The notes: generated by a model from the sequence alone, not told the origin. Positions 1-8,497 are shown, numbered from the stretch's first letter. The stretch: 64,000 bases of DNA from JBGAPH01 sp046349955 (GCA_046349955.1 JAXMBI010000024.1:61386-125385), one strand, 5' to 3'. A program made the numbers and translations.

Positions 1-1626
1 GTGCGGCGGTCGATCGGCCGGGGGATCGACGCCTTTTATCTGGCGCTCGCTGGCGCGGTGGTCGCCCTCTACTACACGGCCCCTTGGGAGCACCTGGCCG
101 CCGGCTCGCCCGTGCCCCGGCAAGAGCTGTTCACCGGCCTCTTGGTCTACGACGGTTTCACGGTCTTCTTCCGCTCGGTGTTGATGTTCTTCGCCGTGCT
201 GTTCATCGTCTTCACCAAGCTCTCCGGCATTCCCGACCGCGAAGACAGCCCCGACTTCTACTCGCTCGTGCTCGGGGGAACGATCGGCATGTGCCTGATG
301 GCCTCGGCCAACCACCTGCTGATGGTCTTCCTGGCGGTCGAGATGGCGAGCGTGCCGTCGTATGCCTTGGCCGGCATGCTCAAGGGACGTCGCGAGAGCA
401 GCGAAGCGGCCCTGAAATACGCCGTCTACGGCGCGGGCGCGGCCGGCGTCATGCTCTATGGAATCAGCCTGATCGCCGGCGCCCTGGGCACGGTCCACCT
501 GCCAACCGCCGCGGTGCAGCTTGCCGAGCTCTTTCGTCCGGAGAACGTGGCGGCCGGCGTTGGCTCCGACAAGTACATGGTGCTGGCCCTCGGCGGCCTG
601 ATGATCTCGGTCGGCTTGGCCTTCAAGCTTTCGGCGGTCCCCTTCCACTTCTGGTGCCCCGATGTGTTCGAAGGGGCGAGCGCCGAGGTGAACGCGTTCC
701 TCTCGGTCGCCTCGAAGGCGGCGGCGCTCGCGCTGCTCGTGCGGGTGGTCGTCGGCTTCGGCCACTTGCCGGAAACGACGACGGTGGCCACGCGGCCGAC
801 GGCGCTCTTCGCCGTGGCTGATCCGCAGGCAACGCCGCCGACTGTTGTATTGGCGCAAGCGACGCCTGCGCCCGCCGTAGAGCCCGCGGTTCCTGCTGCA
901 GCCGCGCAGCCGCCCGCATCAGCCGACGTTGCCCTTTCGCCCGTCCGCAACTTCATGGCCAAGCTCGTGGCTCTGTTGGCGGCCATCACCTGCACGTTCG
1001 GCAACCTGGCGGCCTACGGTCAGACGAACATCAAGCGGCTCTTGGCCTACTCCACGATCGGCCACGCCGGCTACATGATGATGCCGGTCGCCGCCGCCCT
1101 TACGCTGGCCGGCACGAACGTCGTCGGCGCTCAGGCGGCCGTGGCGTCGATCTGCCTGTACGTCGGCATCTATCTGTTCATGAACCTCGGGGCTTTTGCC
1201 TTCGTCGCGTTCATGAGAAACGAGATTCGCAGCGAAGAGATCGCCGACTATGCCGGTCTCGTGCGGCGGGCGCCTGTGGCGGTGATTTGCTTCTCGGCGA
1301 TCCTGTTCAGCCTGATCGGCATTCCGCCCCTGGCCGGGTTCATCGGCAAGTTCGCGGCCTTCGCCTCCTTGGCAGACGCCAAGCTGTGGGCATTGCTCGT
1401 GATCGGCGGCCTGAACACGGCCCTGTCGTTGTTCTACTACCTGCGGGTCGTAAAGGTGATGACCATCGACCCCGAGCCCGAAGACCGCCTGCCGGTGCGG
1501 CTGCCGTGGTATTCGGCGGCCGGCGGCTACCTGTGCTTGCTGACGGCGCCGCTCTTGCTCTTGATGGTGTTCTGGGACGGCCTCAACCGCTGGGCGTTGG
1601 CTGCGACCGCCAACTTGTTTTCATGA
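1..1626 (+). CDS. nuoN: NADH-quinone oxidoreductase subunit N, 5' end cut by window edge
   Basis: Antiporter-like membrane subunit of respiratory complex I, taking part in proton pumping coupled to NADH:quinone electron transfer in the cytoplasmic membrane. The visible 541 residues form repeated hydrophobic segments. The family signature TNIKRLLAYSTIGHAGYMM lies near residues 342-360, and LKYAVYGAGAAG near 137 is the conserved lysine-containing helix. The first residues already match the second membrane helix of the family, so the GTG at position 1 is probably internal and the true start lies left of the window. Residues about 255-312 are an Ala/Pro-rich insertion (PAPAVEPAVPAAAAQPPA) absent from textbook NuoN. 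The stop overlaps the next start (ATGA). Other nuo genes would be expected upstream, outside the window. Confidence 0.93.
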   Translation: MRRSIGRGIDAFYLALAGAVVALYYTAPWEHLAAGSPVPRQELFTGLLVYDGFTVFFRSVLMFFAVLFIVFTKLSGIPDREDSPDFYSLVLGGTIGMCLMASANHLLMVFLAVEMASVPSYALAGMLKGRRESSEAALKYAVYGAGAAGVMLYGISLIAGALGTVHLPTAAVQLAELFRPENVAAGVGSDKYMVLALGGLMISVGLAFKLSAVPFHFWCPDVFEGASAEVNAFLSVASKAAALALLVRVVVGFGHLPETTTVATRPTALFAVADPQATPPTVVLAQATPAPAVEPAVPAAAAQPPASADVALSPVRNFMAKLVALLAAITCTFGNLAAYGQTNIKRLLAYSTIGHAGYMMMPVAAALTLAGTNVVGAQAAVASICLYVGIYLFMNLGAFAFVAFMRNEIRSEEIADYAGLVRRAPVAVICFSAILFSLIGIPPLAGFIGKFAAFASLADAKLWALLVIGGLNTALSLFYYLRVVKVMTIDPEPEDRLPVRLPWYSAAGGYLCLLTAPLLLLMVFWDGLNRWALAATANLFS

Positions 1627-2093
1627 CGACGAACCTAGGCGTCTACTCAGGGCAGGGCCGCGAAGCCGGCCGCCGCCGCGCGGGACGCATCCTCAATCGG
1701 CTGCTGTCGATTCTGCATCGTTCGTTCGCGGCGTATTTGGCGAGCGCCGCTCCCTGGACGCGCAAAACGGACGCGCCGGCGACCGAGGCGCTCGTGCACC
1801 TGGTCGAGGATCAACAGCGTCTGGCTGGCCGCGTGGCCGACATGGTGCTCGATTTCGGCGAACGGATCGAGATGGGCGAATTCCCCATGGAGTTCACCGG
1901 CAAGAACTTCCTGTCGCTCGATTTCGTTCTGCAGGAGCTGATCCGCTACCAGCACCAAGACATCGACGCGATGGAGCGCGTAGCCCAGCAACTGGTCGAC
2001 GTGCCGGCTGCCCGCATGCTGACCGAAGAAGCCATCGGCATGGCGAAGGCGCATCTGGAAACGTTGGACGACCTGGTCCACCGGACCAAGTAG
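1623..2093 (+). CDS. Uncharacterized helical protein coupled to nuoN
   Basis: A 156-residue protein whose ATG overlaps the nuoN stop by 4 bases, so the two are probably co-translated. After a basic N-terminus (residues 1-45) the protein is predicted to be mostly amphipathic helix, with DQ/EDQQRLAGRVADMVLDFGE and QELIRYQHQDIDAMERV segments and no signal peptide or membrane span. The helical pattern could suit a four-helix bundle, but no metal-ligand set is evident. I do not recognise the family. The coupling suggests a role tied to complex I assembly or simply shared transcription; that is inference only. Confidence 0.72.
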   Translation: MTTNLGVYSGQGREAGRRRAGRILNRLLSILHRSFAAYLASAAPWTRKTDAPATEALVHLVEDQQRLAGRVADMVLDFGERIEMGEFPMEFTGKNFLSLDFVLQELIRYQHQDIDAMERVAQQLVDVPAARMLTEEAIGMAKAHLETLDDLVHRTK

Positions 2094-2102
2094 CCAACGC
2101 GA

Positions 2103-2386
2103 GTAGGTTATGCTTCAGCATAGCGACCTTGCGCGCGGCCCCTGCCGTGGGTGTTTTTGACCGCGGAGGACACAGAGGACGCTGGGGAACGCAGAGAGGC
2201 GTTCGGTTGTACCGGCCGATCCGTTCGAGTTTCCACGGCACTACAGATAGGCGTTGCTCAACGTAGAGACGCGGAGACCGCAGAGCATTTTCGCTCTGCG
2301 CCCTCCGCGTCCTCTGTGATGAGATAGATCCGGCACGCGCCTATCAGCCGCGCGTGGCGGGGTCGTTATGCTGAAGCATAACCTAC
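2103..2386. mobile_element. MITE-like inverted-repeat element, 284 bp
   Basis: Two 26-base arms, 2103-2128 and 2361-2386, are inverted copies with one mismatch (arm starts GTAGGTTATGCTTCAGCAT). The interior has no ORF of its own. It carries GGAGGACACAGAGGACGC-type tracts and a strong hairpin, 2268-2286 pairing with 2293-2311 with two mismatches around a 6-base loop. No target-site duplication is obvious directly outside the arms. The element fills the whole gap between two convergent genes, so the hairpin could also end transcription in both directions. It has the shape of a non-autonomous transposon or a large intergenic palindromic repeat. Confidence 0.6.
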
Positions 2387-2405
2387 GGGCTTCGGGCGGC
2401 CGCAT

Positions 2406-5144
2406 CTACTGTTTTTTCAGATCCCCCGCGATCGTGATCACCAGCCGCCCAGGCACGAGGAACTTCTTCGTCGCCTCGTCGACTTGCTTGGTCGTCAGGG
2501 CGCGGATCTTCTTTTCGAGGTCCGCTTCAAAGGCCATCGTGCGGCCCAGAAACAGGTTGTCGGCCAATTGCGAAGACAGCGTGTTGTCGCTGGAGCGAGC
2601 CACGCGCTGTTGCTCGAGGTAGCCCTGCTGGGCGCGGCCCAGTTCTTCCTCGGTCATCCCCTTGTCGGCCAGCAGCGTCACCTCTTCCAGGATCACCTCG
2701 GCCGTGCGGTCGGCGTTCTTGGGGTTCATGATCGCGTAGATGATCCAGGCCGCCCGCGGATCGAGCTCGCTCACGCTCAGGTTCGAGCGCACGCCGTAAG
2801 AGAGCCCTTCCTTCTGCCGCACGCGGTCTCCCAGCCGCGAAGAGAGAGTGCCTGAGCCGAGCACGTAGTTGCCCATCACGAGCGCCGGGTACTGCGGATC
2901 GGTGTCTTGCAGCGGGAAGCTGAAGCCGGCGAAGTACATGGCGTTCGCCTTGTCGGGCGTGAGCACCGTTTCCGTGCCGCCGGCGACCTGCGGAAACGCC
3001 TGTCGTTTGACGCGCTCGTAGGGCTGCTTGGCGGACCAGCCTTCGAACGTGGCCGCTGCCCACTTGGCCACGACATCGGGGTCGAAATCGCCTACGAGCA
3101 CCAGTTCGCCGTGCTGGCCGTTCAGATAGTCGCGGTGCAGCTTGGCGATCTGCTCGAGCGTCACTTCCTTGGCCCGCGACACCTGCTCTGGCAAGGTCGG
3201 AATGTAGCGAACATCGCCGGCCGGATAGGGGAACATCCGCCGCTGCGTGTCGACCGGCGCAAGCGATGAGGGTTCGGTGAGCCCCTGCTCTAAGCTCGCG
3301 AGCTGTTCCTGCCGCAACACCTCGAGCTCGTCGGCCCGCAGCGCCGGCTCGCGCACGATCTGCTTCAAGAGATCGAGCGCCCTGGGCAGGAACTCCTGCT
3401 TGGTCTCCATTTGGAAGGTGGCGCCTCCCAGCTCGCTCGAAGCCGAGAGGTCGATGCGATTGCGGCTCAGCTCGTCTTGAAGCTGCTGATACTCGAGCTG
3501 CTTGGTGCCGCGGACCATGAGCGACGGCAGGAACTCGCCCGCCTCGGTGAGCCCCTTGAGGTTGTCGGCGTTGCCGTAGTGCAGCCGAAGATACAGGGTC
3601 ACCGACTCCCCGCGGTTCTTCTTGGGCAGAAACGCGATCTTGAGCCCGCTTCCCAGCGCGATCGTCTTGGTGCGAGCGTCGATGTTCTCGGGGGACGAGT
3701 CGAATTGCTCCCCTTGGGCAATCGATTCGCGCCCCTTGTAGTCCTTGATGAGCGCGGCCACATCGGGAGTGGCTGGCACCTCCACCCGGTCAGGCTGGTT
3801 GGTGGGAATGAAAATGCCGGCGGTGCGGTTGTTCGGCCGCAAGTAGGCCGCCGCCACGCGCTGCACGTCGGCCGGCGTAACGGCTTCGAGCCGATCGCGG
3901 TGCAGCAGGTAGAGCCGCCAGTCGCCTTGAGCCGCCCACTGGCTGAGCTCGACGGCGATCTGCTGAGTGTCGGAGGCCGCCAGTTCGCGGGCGCTCAGCA
4001 GCCGCTGCTTGGCGCGGTTCACGTCCTCGGCGGTCACCCCCTCCTTGCCTACGCTTTCGGTGATCGTTTGCAGCTCGGAGCGCACGTCGTCGAGCGTGGC
4101 GGCGTCGCGGACTTCGGCGAACACCATGTAGAGCCCCGGGTCGTGCCAGGGAAAGCCCATGCCGCCGACGCTCGAGGCCTTCTTGGTTTGCACGAGCGCC
4201 TTGTAGAGTTTGCCGGCAGGTTCGGCGGTGAGGATCTCATCGAGCACGCTCAGGGCCGCGAAGTCGTCGTGCGGGCCGGCCGGAATGTGGTAGGCCACGC
4301 CGACCACGCCCACGTTGCCCACGCGGCGCACGGTCACCTGCCGCTCGCCGTCTTGGGCTGGTTCTTCGGTGTATGTTTTCGGCAGCGGCGTCGACGGGTT
4401 CTTGAGCCCGCCGAAGTACTTTTGCACCAGCTTGAGGGCCTCGGCCGGGTCGAACTTGCCAGCGACCACCAGCACCACGTTGTCGGGCCGATAAAACTTG
4501 CGATAGAAGGCCTGCAGGTTCTCGATGGGCACGCGTTCGATATCGCTGCGGTTGCCGATCGTCGACTTGCCGTAGTTGTGCCACTCGTAGGCGCTCGACA
4601 TCATCCGCTGGTGGAGCACGCGGAAGGGGTCGTTTTCTCCCCGCTCGAACTCGCTACGGACCACCGACATCTCCGAGGCCAGATCCTCGCGCTTGATGAA
4701 GCTGTTCATCAGGCGGTCGGCCTCGAGCCGCAGGGCGAACTCCAGGTTGTCGCCGGCGGCCGGCAAGGTTTCGTAGTAGTTGGTGCGGTCGGTCCAGGTG
4801 GTGCCGTTGAACTGGGCGCCCCGCTCCTGCAGGAGCTTGGGAATGGCCGAGTGGGTGGGGGTGCCCTTGAACACCATGTGCTCGAGCAAGTGGGCCATGC
4901 CGGTTTCGCCGTAGCCCTCGTGGCGGGAGCCGACGAGCACCGTCATGTTGACGGTCACGGTCGGGCGCGAGTCGTCGGGAAACAGGAGCACCCGCACGCC
5001 GTTGTCGAGCTTGTATTCGGTGATCCCTTCGACGCTGGCGACCTGCACGGGTTCGGCGGCGACCGCAGCCACGGCGGCAGGCAGCAGGCAGGCCAGGGCC
5101 AGAAGCGCCAGGCGGCGCGAAGAACGATGCGAGAATCGGTCCAT
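2406..5144 (-). CDS. M16 family zinc metalloprotease (pitrilysin-like, two-domain)
   Basis: A 912-residue exported peptidase, expected to degrade peptides in the periplasm. Residues 1-30 form a signal peptide (MDRFSHRSSRRLALLALACL start). The inverted zinc motif HLLEH is at residues 85-89 and the third zinc ligand is E165 in VVRSEFERGEN, exactly the usual 76-residue spacing. The C-terminal half (from about 500) repeats the M16 fold without an HxxEH motif, as in single-chain M16B/C proteins with one inactive half. The start is set by the signal peptide; an in-frame upstream extension to 5339 crosses a terminator and is rejected. No clear Shine-Dalgarno precedes it. A structured RNA and a terminator lie 155-300 bases upstream. 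Confidence 0.9.
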   Translation of the reverse strand: MDRFSHRSSRRLALLALACLLPAAVAAVAAEPVQVASVEGITEYKLDNGVRVLLFPDDSRPTVTVNMTVLVGSRHEGYGETGMAHLLEHMVFKGTPTHSAIPKLLQERGAQFNGTTWTDRTNYYETLPAAGDNLEFALRLEADRLMNSFIKREDLASEMSVVRSEFERGENDPFRVLHQRMMSSAYEWHNYGKSTIGNRSDIERVPIENLQAFYRKFYRPDNVVLVVAGKFDPAEALKLVQKYFGGLKNPSTPLPKTYTEEPAQDGERQVTVRRVGNVGVVGVAYHIPAGPHDDFAALSVLDEILTAEPAGKLYKALVQTKKASSVGGMGFPWHDPGLYMVFAEVRDAATLDDVRSELQTITESVGKEGVTAEDVNRAKQRLLSARELAASDTQQIAVELSQWAAQGDWRLYLLHRDRLEAVTPADVQRVAAAYLRPNNRTAGIFIPTNQPDRVEVPATPDVAALIKDYKGRESIAQGEQFDSSPENIDARTKTIALGSGLKIAFLPKKNRGESVTLYLRLHYGNADNLKGLTEAGEFLPSLMVRGTKQLEYQQLQDELSRNRIDLSASSELGGATFQMETKQEFLPRALDLLKQIVREPALRADELEVLRQEQLASLEQGLTEPSSLAPVDTQRRMFPYPAGDVRYIPTLPEQVSRAKEVTLEQIAKLHRDYLNGQHGELVLVGDFDPDVVAKWAAATFEGWSAKQPYERVKRQAFPQVAGGTETVLTPDKANAMYFAGFSFPLQDTDPQYPALVMGNYVLGSGTLSSRLGDRVRQKEGLSYGVRSNLSVSELDPRAAWIIYAIMNPKNADRTAEVILEEVTLLADKGMTEEELGRAQQGYLEQQRVARSSDNTLSSQLADNLFLGRTMAFEADLEKKIRALTTKQVDEATKKFLVPGRLVITIAGDLKKQ

Positions 5145-5298
5145 GACGAAAGGCTCGGCGAAGGAGGTCCGGAAATCCTGGCAAACGCAGACGGCTGGTC
5201 CGCAGGAGGCAGTCGTCTGGCCGACATTGTACCGGTCTGGCCGGAGGGTGCCACCGGGCGGCGGTGAGCGCCGCGACAGGGTTTCTACGGCCGTGCAC

Positions 5299-5346
5299 AA
5301 AAAAAAACCCGCGGTGTTCCGGTTGGAGGCGCAGAACACCGGCGGG
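5299..5346 (-). terminator. Rho-independent terminator, minus strand
   Basis: Hairpin with 5' arm 5334-5346 and 3' arm 5308-5319 (CCCGC(C)GGTGTTC pairing with GAACACCGCGGG, one bulge), followed on the minus strand by nine U (5299-5307). It sits about 155 bases upstream of the M16 protease start and directly after the structured segment 5349-5441. It therefore either ends a small RNA or acts as an attenuator for the protease. Confidence 0.8.
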
Positions 5347-5348
5347 CT

Positions 5349-5441
5349 GGGGCTACGGCGGGAGTGGTGGAACCCGCTTTGCAGCCCCTGTGCTCACGCT
5401 GGGGCCGAATCTCGGAATCTAACACGGTCTGCGCCAGCCCC
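5349..5441 (-). ncRNA. Candidate structured RNA (small RNA or leader/attenuator element)
   Basis: A 93-base segment between two minus-strand terminators. On the minus strand it begins GGGGCTG (5441-5435) and ends TAGCCCC (5355-5349), which pair into a 7-bp closing stem. Inside, GCCCC (5405-5401) pairs with GGGGC (5388-5384), and GCGGG (5377-5373) pairs with CCCGC (5362-5358) around a loop starting TTC, so the end superficially resembles a tRNA T-arm plus acceptor. I could not fit a full tRNA, tmRNA, 6S or SRP RNA. GGGGC can also pair with the inner GCCCC, giving mutually exclusive folds. A terminator follows at once and the M16 protease start is about 200 bases further on, so an attenuated leader is as likely as a free small RNA. 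Confidence 0.45.
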
Positions 5442-5469
5442 AAGCAAATGGTCGATGGGTCCGGTCGGC

Positions 5470-5511
5470 GCAAGAAAAAGCCCGTTGGCCGGGCTAACGA
5501 ACCAACGGGCT
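5470..5511 (-). terminator. Rho-independent terminator after the PEP-CTERM gene
   Basis: Perfect 10-bp stem, 5502-5511 with 5479-5488 (AGCCCGTTGG / CCAACGGGCT), followed on the minus strand by a U-rich run (CTTTTTCTTG). It lies 38 bases past the stop of the PEP-CTERM gene, which is transcribed towards it. Confidence 0.82.
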
Positions 5512-5548
5512 GTGCGTTGACAACCGCCCTTGCGGCGAGCGGCTGACT

Positions 5549-6088
5549 TCACTGTGGTCCGCAGGGTGCCCTCCGCCGGAACGCGAGCAGCCCCGTCCCG
5601 GCCAGGGCGGCGAGCAGGAAGGTGGAGGGCTCGGGGACCCAAATATCGCCCCACCAGTACGTAGGGTCGCCCGCGAGGCTGTAAAAGAAATCCGACGTGG
5701 CTTCCGTGTTTGCCCCGTCGAGGAACGGCCTGCCGATCGCGAAATAGCGGTGAGGTTGCAAAGTCGCCCCGCCAGCAATCGTCAGTTCAGACAAGGTATT
5801 CGCGGTATGGGCGTTCTCTTCAAAGGCCGCGGCGTCCGCGCCAAGCTTCGCGAAGACATGCTGCGGGTCGCCGGCCACTTGGTCGCTAATGCTGTTCCAT
5901 CCGGCCGGGTCTAGGCGACCGTCGGACACGAGCCGCAAGCCATCGAACGTAATCGGCGCGTCCGTGGTGTTCCACAGGTACGCAGTTCCATCCACATCAG
6001 GCCAGATCGCCAGAGGTGTCTGGGCGAAGGACGCTTGCTGCCCACATACGGCGATCGCTGCCGCCAGCAACGCGCGCCTGATCATCAT
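5549..6088 (-). CDS. PEP-CTERM sorting-domain protein
   Basis: A 179-residue exported protein. It has an N-terminal signal (MMIRRALLAAAIAVCGQQAS), a small globular body beginning TPLAIWPDVDGTAYLWNTTD, and a C-terminal sorting signal from about residue 151: VPEPSTFLLAALAGTGLLAF followed by RRR. PEP-CTERM tails are recognised by exosortase, the tail helix is inserted in the membrane and cleaved, and the protein is displayed at the surface or in an extracellular matrix. The start was chosen at the first of two adjacent ATGs because TAAGGG lies 4 bases upstream. No exosortase gene is in the window. The body's function is unknown. Confidence 0.85.
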   Translation of the reverse strand: MMIRRALLAAAIAVCGQQASFAQTPLAIWPDVDGTAYLWNTTDAPITFDGLRLVSDGRLDPAGWNSISDQVAGDPQHVFAKLGADAAAFEENAHTANTLSELTIAGGATLQPHRYFAIGRPFLDGANTEATSDFFYSLAGDPTYWWGDIWVPEPSTFLLAALAGTGLLAFRRRAPCGPQ

Positions 6089-6224
6089 CGCACCCTTATT
6101 CAGAAGCCGCATGAAGTCTTGCCGCATCGATTATGGGCCCGGCGCGCCACGGCGGCAACGAAAGAGCACGACGTGCGGAAAACCCTAGTCGGATGGCGGC
6201 TCGAGCCGTGGTAGGATGCCGGCC

Positions 6225-6641
6225 ATGTCCTCGCACCCCCGCCGCCTCCGCTCGTTCTCGCTCCGCACGCTGATGGTGTTGATGACGCTTGCCTGTTTCG
6301 GGTTAGCCGTCGTGTCGAATGCCGCTTTCGCCAGAATATCGGCCCTGCGCCGCTGGGCACGTCAGGCGGGCGTCGAGATCAGGACTGTTCGTGCAAGCAA
6401 CGAGTTCTTGCATTCGATCGGGGATTTCGACCGTTTGACGCCCGAAACTGTGCCCTGGTTTCGCCAGCTGTTGGGCGACGAAGACATTCAGCACATCCGG
6501 TTCTATACATGGGGTAACCCGTCGAACGAAGAAATCGAATCCGCCAAGCACCTCTTTCCCGAAGCGACCGTCGAGCAGTGGTGGGACGGAAACACCGGCC
6601 CCTCGGCGCCGTACGGGTTCCCCCAGCCACCCACCCCATGA
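6225..6641 (+). CDS. Small membrane-anchored protein, planctomycete FSLRTL family
   Basis: About 138 residues. A basic N-terminus with the lineage-typical FSLRTLMVLMTLACFGLA membrane helix (residues about 11-28) is followed by a soluble part with a leucine-rich-repeat-like DEDIQHIRFYTW stretch and a Pro-rich end. The ATG at 6225 is preferred over the one at 6216 because TAGGA lies 8 bases before it. The stop overlaps the next gene start (ATGA), and the two proteins are paralogs (both have the helix, then a segment ending ..AKHLFPEA / AKRLFPEA). Function unknown. Confidence 0.68.
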   Translation: MSSHPRRLRSFSLRTLMVLMTLACFGLAVVSNAAFARISALRRWARQAGVEIRTVRASNEFLHSIGDFDRLTPETVPWFRQLLGDEDIQHIRFYTWGNPSNEEIESAKHLFPEATVEQWWDGNTGPSAPYGFPQPPTP

Positions 6642-7021
6642 AGCTCCCCCGCTTCTCCCTGCGTCTGCTGCTTGTGGCCGTGACCGTGGCGGTGCTGTGC
6701 GCGTGGCTGGCGTGGGAGCGAAGCTTCGTGAGGCGGCGGCAAAGCGCAGCGGCAATGCTGCGGGCGGACCCGGCCTTTAAGGTTCGGACGGTGGACGAAT
6801 TGCTGGCGTTCCTCGGACGAAATGTCGACCGCGATCGCGCGAAGTTCGCAACGATCCCGTTCGTCCGAGTGTTGATGGGCGACGTTCCGATGCAAGCGAT
6901 CGGCTATCGCGAGGCGGACGCAGATCAGGAGCGTGTGGAACTGGCGAAGCGGCTCTTTCCAGAGGCGATGGTGCGCCCGCTCGTGCCACGGCCCAGTTCT
7001 ACCCCTCCCCCCACACCCTAA
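6638..7021 (+). CDS. Small membrane-anchored protein, paralog of the preceding gene
   Basis: A 127-residue protein starting MKLPRFSLRLLLVAVTVAVL, a single membrane helix with the positive charges on the cytoplasmic side, then a soluble tail rich in charged residues with the shared motif ELAKRLFPEAMV and a Pro/Ser C-terminus. It overlaps the upstream stop by 4 bases, so co-translation is likely. The pair looks like a tandem duplication; a third copy survives as a stub at 7136. No catalytic motif is visible. Confidence 0.66.
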   Translation: MKLPRFSLRLLLVAVTVAVLCAWLAWERSFVRRRQSAAAMLRADPAFKVRTVDELLAFLGRNVDRDRAKFATIPFVRVLMGDVPMQAIGYREADADQERVELAKRLFPEAMVRPLVPRPSSTPPPTP

Positions 7022-7135
7022 CCGGGGTTAGCCAACCGCGACCGACCCCGACTCCGCTTCTCCAGGCAGGAGCGACGTCGACAAGCACACCGACACCTAC
7101 GATCACCCCTTGGAATTGCGGCGGCCGCAAAATCC

Positions 7136-7175
7136 ATGAAGCTCCCCCGCTGCTCACTGCGCCTGTTGCTCGCGG
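7136..7175 (+). pseudogene. 5' stub of a third MKLPR paralog
   Basis: The sequence ATGAAGCTCCCCCGCTGCTC and the following 20 bases reproduce the first 13 codons of the gene at 6638 (MKLPRCSLRLLL), then similarity stops abruptly. The reading frame that continues is a shadow of hemW. This is a truncated duplicate, or a recombination scar directly upstream of hemW. Confidence 0.6.
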
Positions 7176-7229
7176 GCCGGCCAACACGGTGGCGCAACGC
7201 CCCTCCTCTGGCCGACGCCGCGGGTTACG

Positions 7230-8357
7230 ATGGAACCAATGTCTCCCCGCGCTCTCTATGTTCACGTCCCCTTCTGTGCTCGCCGGTGCGGCTACTGCAA
7301 CTTCACGCTCGTGGCCGACCGGCTCGACCTGGTCGACCGCTATCTGCTGGCGATCGAGCGCGAGCTGGCCGCGCTCGGCGGCCCGCTCCAGTTGGACACC
7401 CTGTTCTTCGGCGGCGGCACGCCCTCGCAACTTCCGCCGCCAGCCTTACGGCGGCTGTTCGAGATCGTGCGTTCACGCTTCGGCCTGGCGACCGGCGCCG
7501 AGGTGAGCTTCGAGGCCAACCCCGCCGACTTCGAGGCCGAGCTCGCCGGCCTCCTGCTCGAGCTCGGCGTCACCCGGATAAGCCTGGGGACGCAGTCATT
7601 CGACGACCGCAAGCTCGAGGCCCTCGAGCGCGACCATCGCGCGGCCGACGTGCTGCGCTCGGTCGAGCTCGCCAGGCGGTTCCCCACCTGGTCGCTCGAT
7701 CTGATCTTCGCCGCCCCTGGCGAGACGCTGGCAGGCTGGCAGGCCGATCTCGAGGCCGCGCTAGGTCTCGCGCCTCCCCACCTGTCAACCTACGGCCTGA
7801 CCATCGAACCGGGCACGACTTTCTTTGGCCGGCGGGCACGCGGCGCGCTCGCGCAGACGCCCGAGGAGGCGGAGCGGGCCATGTATGAACGGGCGATCGA
7901 TCGCCTGACCGCCGCCGGCTACGAGCACTACGAAGTGTCGAACTTTGCCCGCCCCGGCCACCGCTGCCGGCACAACGAGAACTATTGGCTCGGCGGCCAA
8001 TACTTCGCTGCAGGGCCCGGCGCCGCAAGCTACGTCGCGGGCCGGCGAGCCATGAACCACCGCAGCACCTTCACCTACCTCGACCGGGTATTGGCCGGCG
8101 GGTCGGCCGTCGTCGAGGCGGAGGAGTTGCCGCCCACTGAGCGTGCTCGCGAGCGGCTGGTGTTCGGGCTGCGCCGATTGGAGGGGGTGGACCGGCAGGA
8201 ATTCGAGGCTGCGACCGGCTTCGCCCTGGACGAGCTGGCCGGTCGAGTCCTGCCGCGATTCGTCGGGCGGGGGCTCCTGGCCGACGACGGCCGCCGCGTA
8301 TCACTGACGCGGACCGGGCTGCTGGTGAGCGACAGCCTGTGGGGTGAGCTTTTGTGA
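7230..8357 (+). CDS. hemW: HemW-like radical SAM protein
   Basis: A 375-residue member of the HemN/HemW radical SAM group. HemW members are heme-binding proteins proposed to deliver heme to respiratory enzymes and usually lack true coproporphyrinogen III dehydrogenase activity. The cluster motif CARRCGYCNF (CxxxCxxC) lies near residues 16-25, FFGGGTPSQL near 67 binds SAM, and HNENYWLGGQYFAAGPGA near 250 is the conserved HemW region. The length matches HemW (about 380) rather than the longer HemN, and the N-terminal extension of HemN is absent. An in-frame ATG at 7239 is an equally possible start; neither has a strong Shine-Dalgarno. Confidence 0.9.
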   Translation: MEPMSPRALYVHVPFCARRCGYCNFTLVADRLDLVDRYLLAIERELAALGGPLQLDTLFFGGGTPSQLPPPALRRLFEIVRSRFGLATGAEVSFEANPADFEAELAGLLLELGVTRISLGTQSFDDRKLEALERDHRAADVLRSVELARRFPTWSLDLIFAAPGETLAGWQADLEAALGLAPPHLSTYGLTIEPGTTFFGRRARGALAQTPEEAERAMYERAIDRLTAAGYEHYEVSNFARPGHRCRHNENYWLGGQYFAAGPGAASYVAGRRAMNHRSTFTYLDRVLAGGSAVVEAEELPPTERARERLVFGLRRLEGVDRQEFEAATGFALDELAGRVLPRFVGRGLLADDGRRVSLTRTGLLVSDSLWGELL

Positions 8358-8497
8358 TCCGATCGGCCGTTACGGCGCCTGCGGTCGCGAGTATTTGACC
8401 ATTTCGCCACTTCCGCGGACAATGGAACCGGAGAGGTCTATTCTGTCGTCGTTGGCCGCGCCGCAAGCAGGGTGCGCGGGCCGGAAGGAGCACGCTC

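Noticed and set aside
2094..2405. Short frames inside the inverted-repeat element
   Set aside because: No homology and composition set by the repeats; no transposase residues.
3411..5267. 618-residue open frame on the plus strand opposite the M16 protease
   Set aside because: His/Gly/Arg-rich antisense shadow typical of GC-rich DNA; the opposite strand encodes a complete protease.
5349..5441. tRNA or tmRNA gene
   Set aside because: Acceptor-like and T-arm-like pairings exist, but no D-arm or anticodon arm fits and the T-loop is 10 bases.
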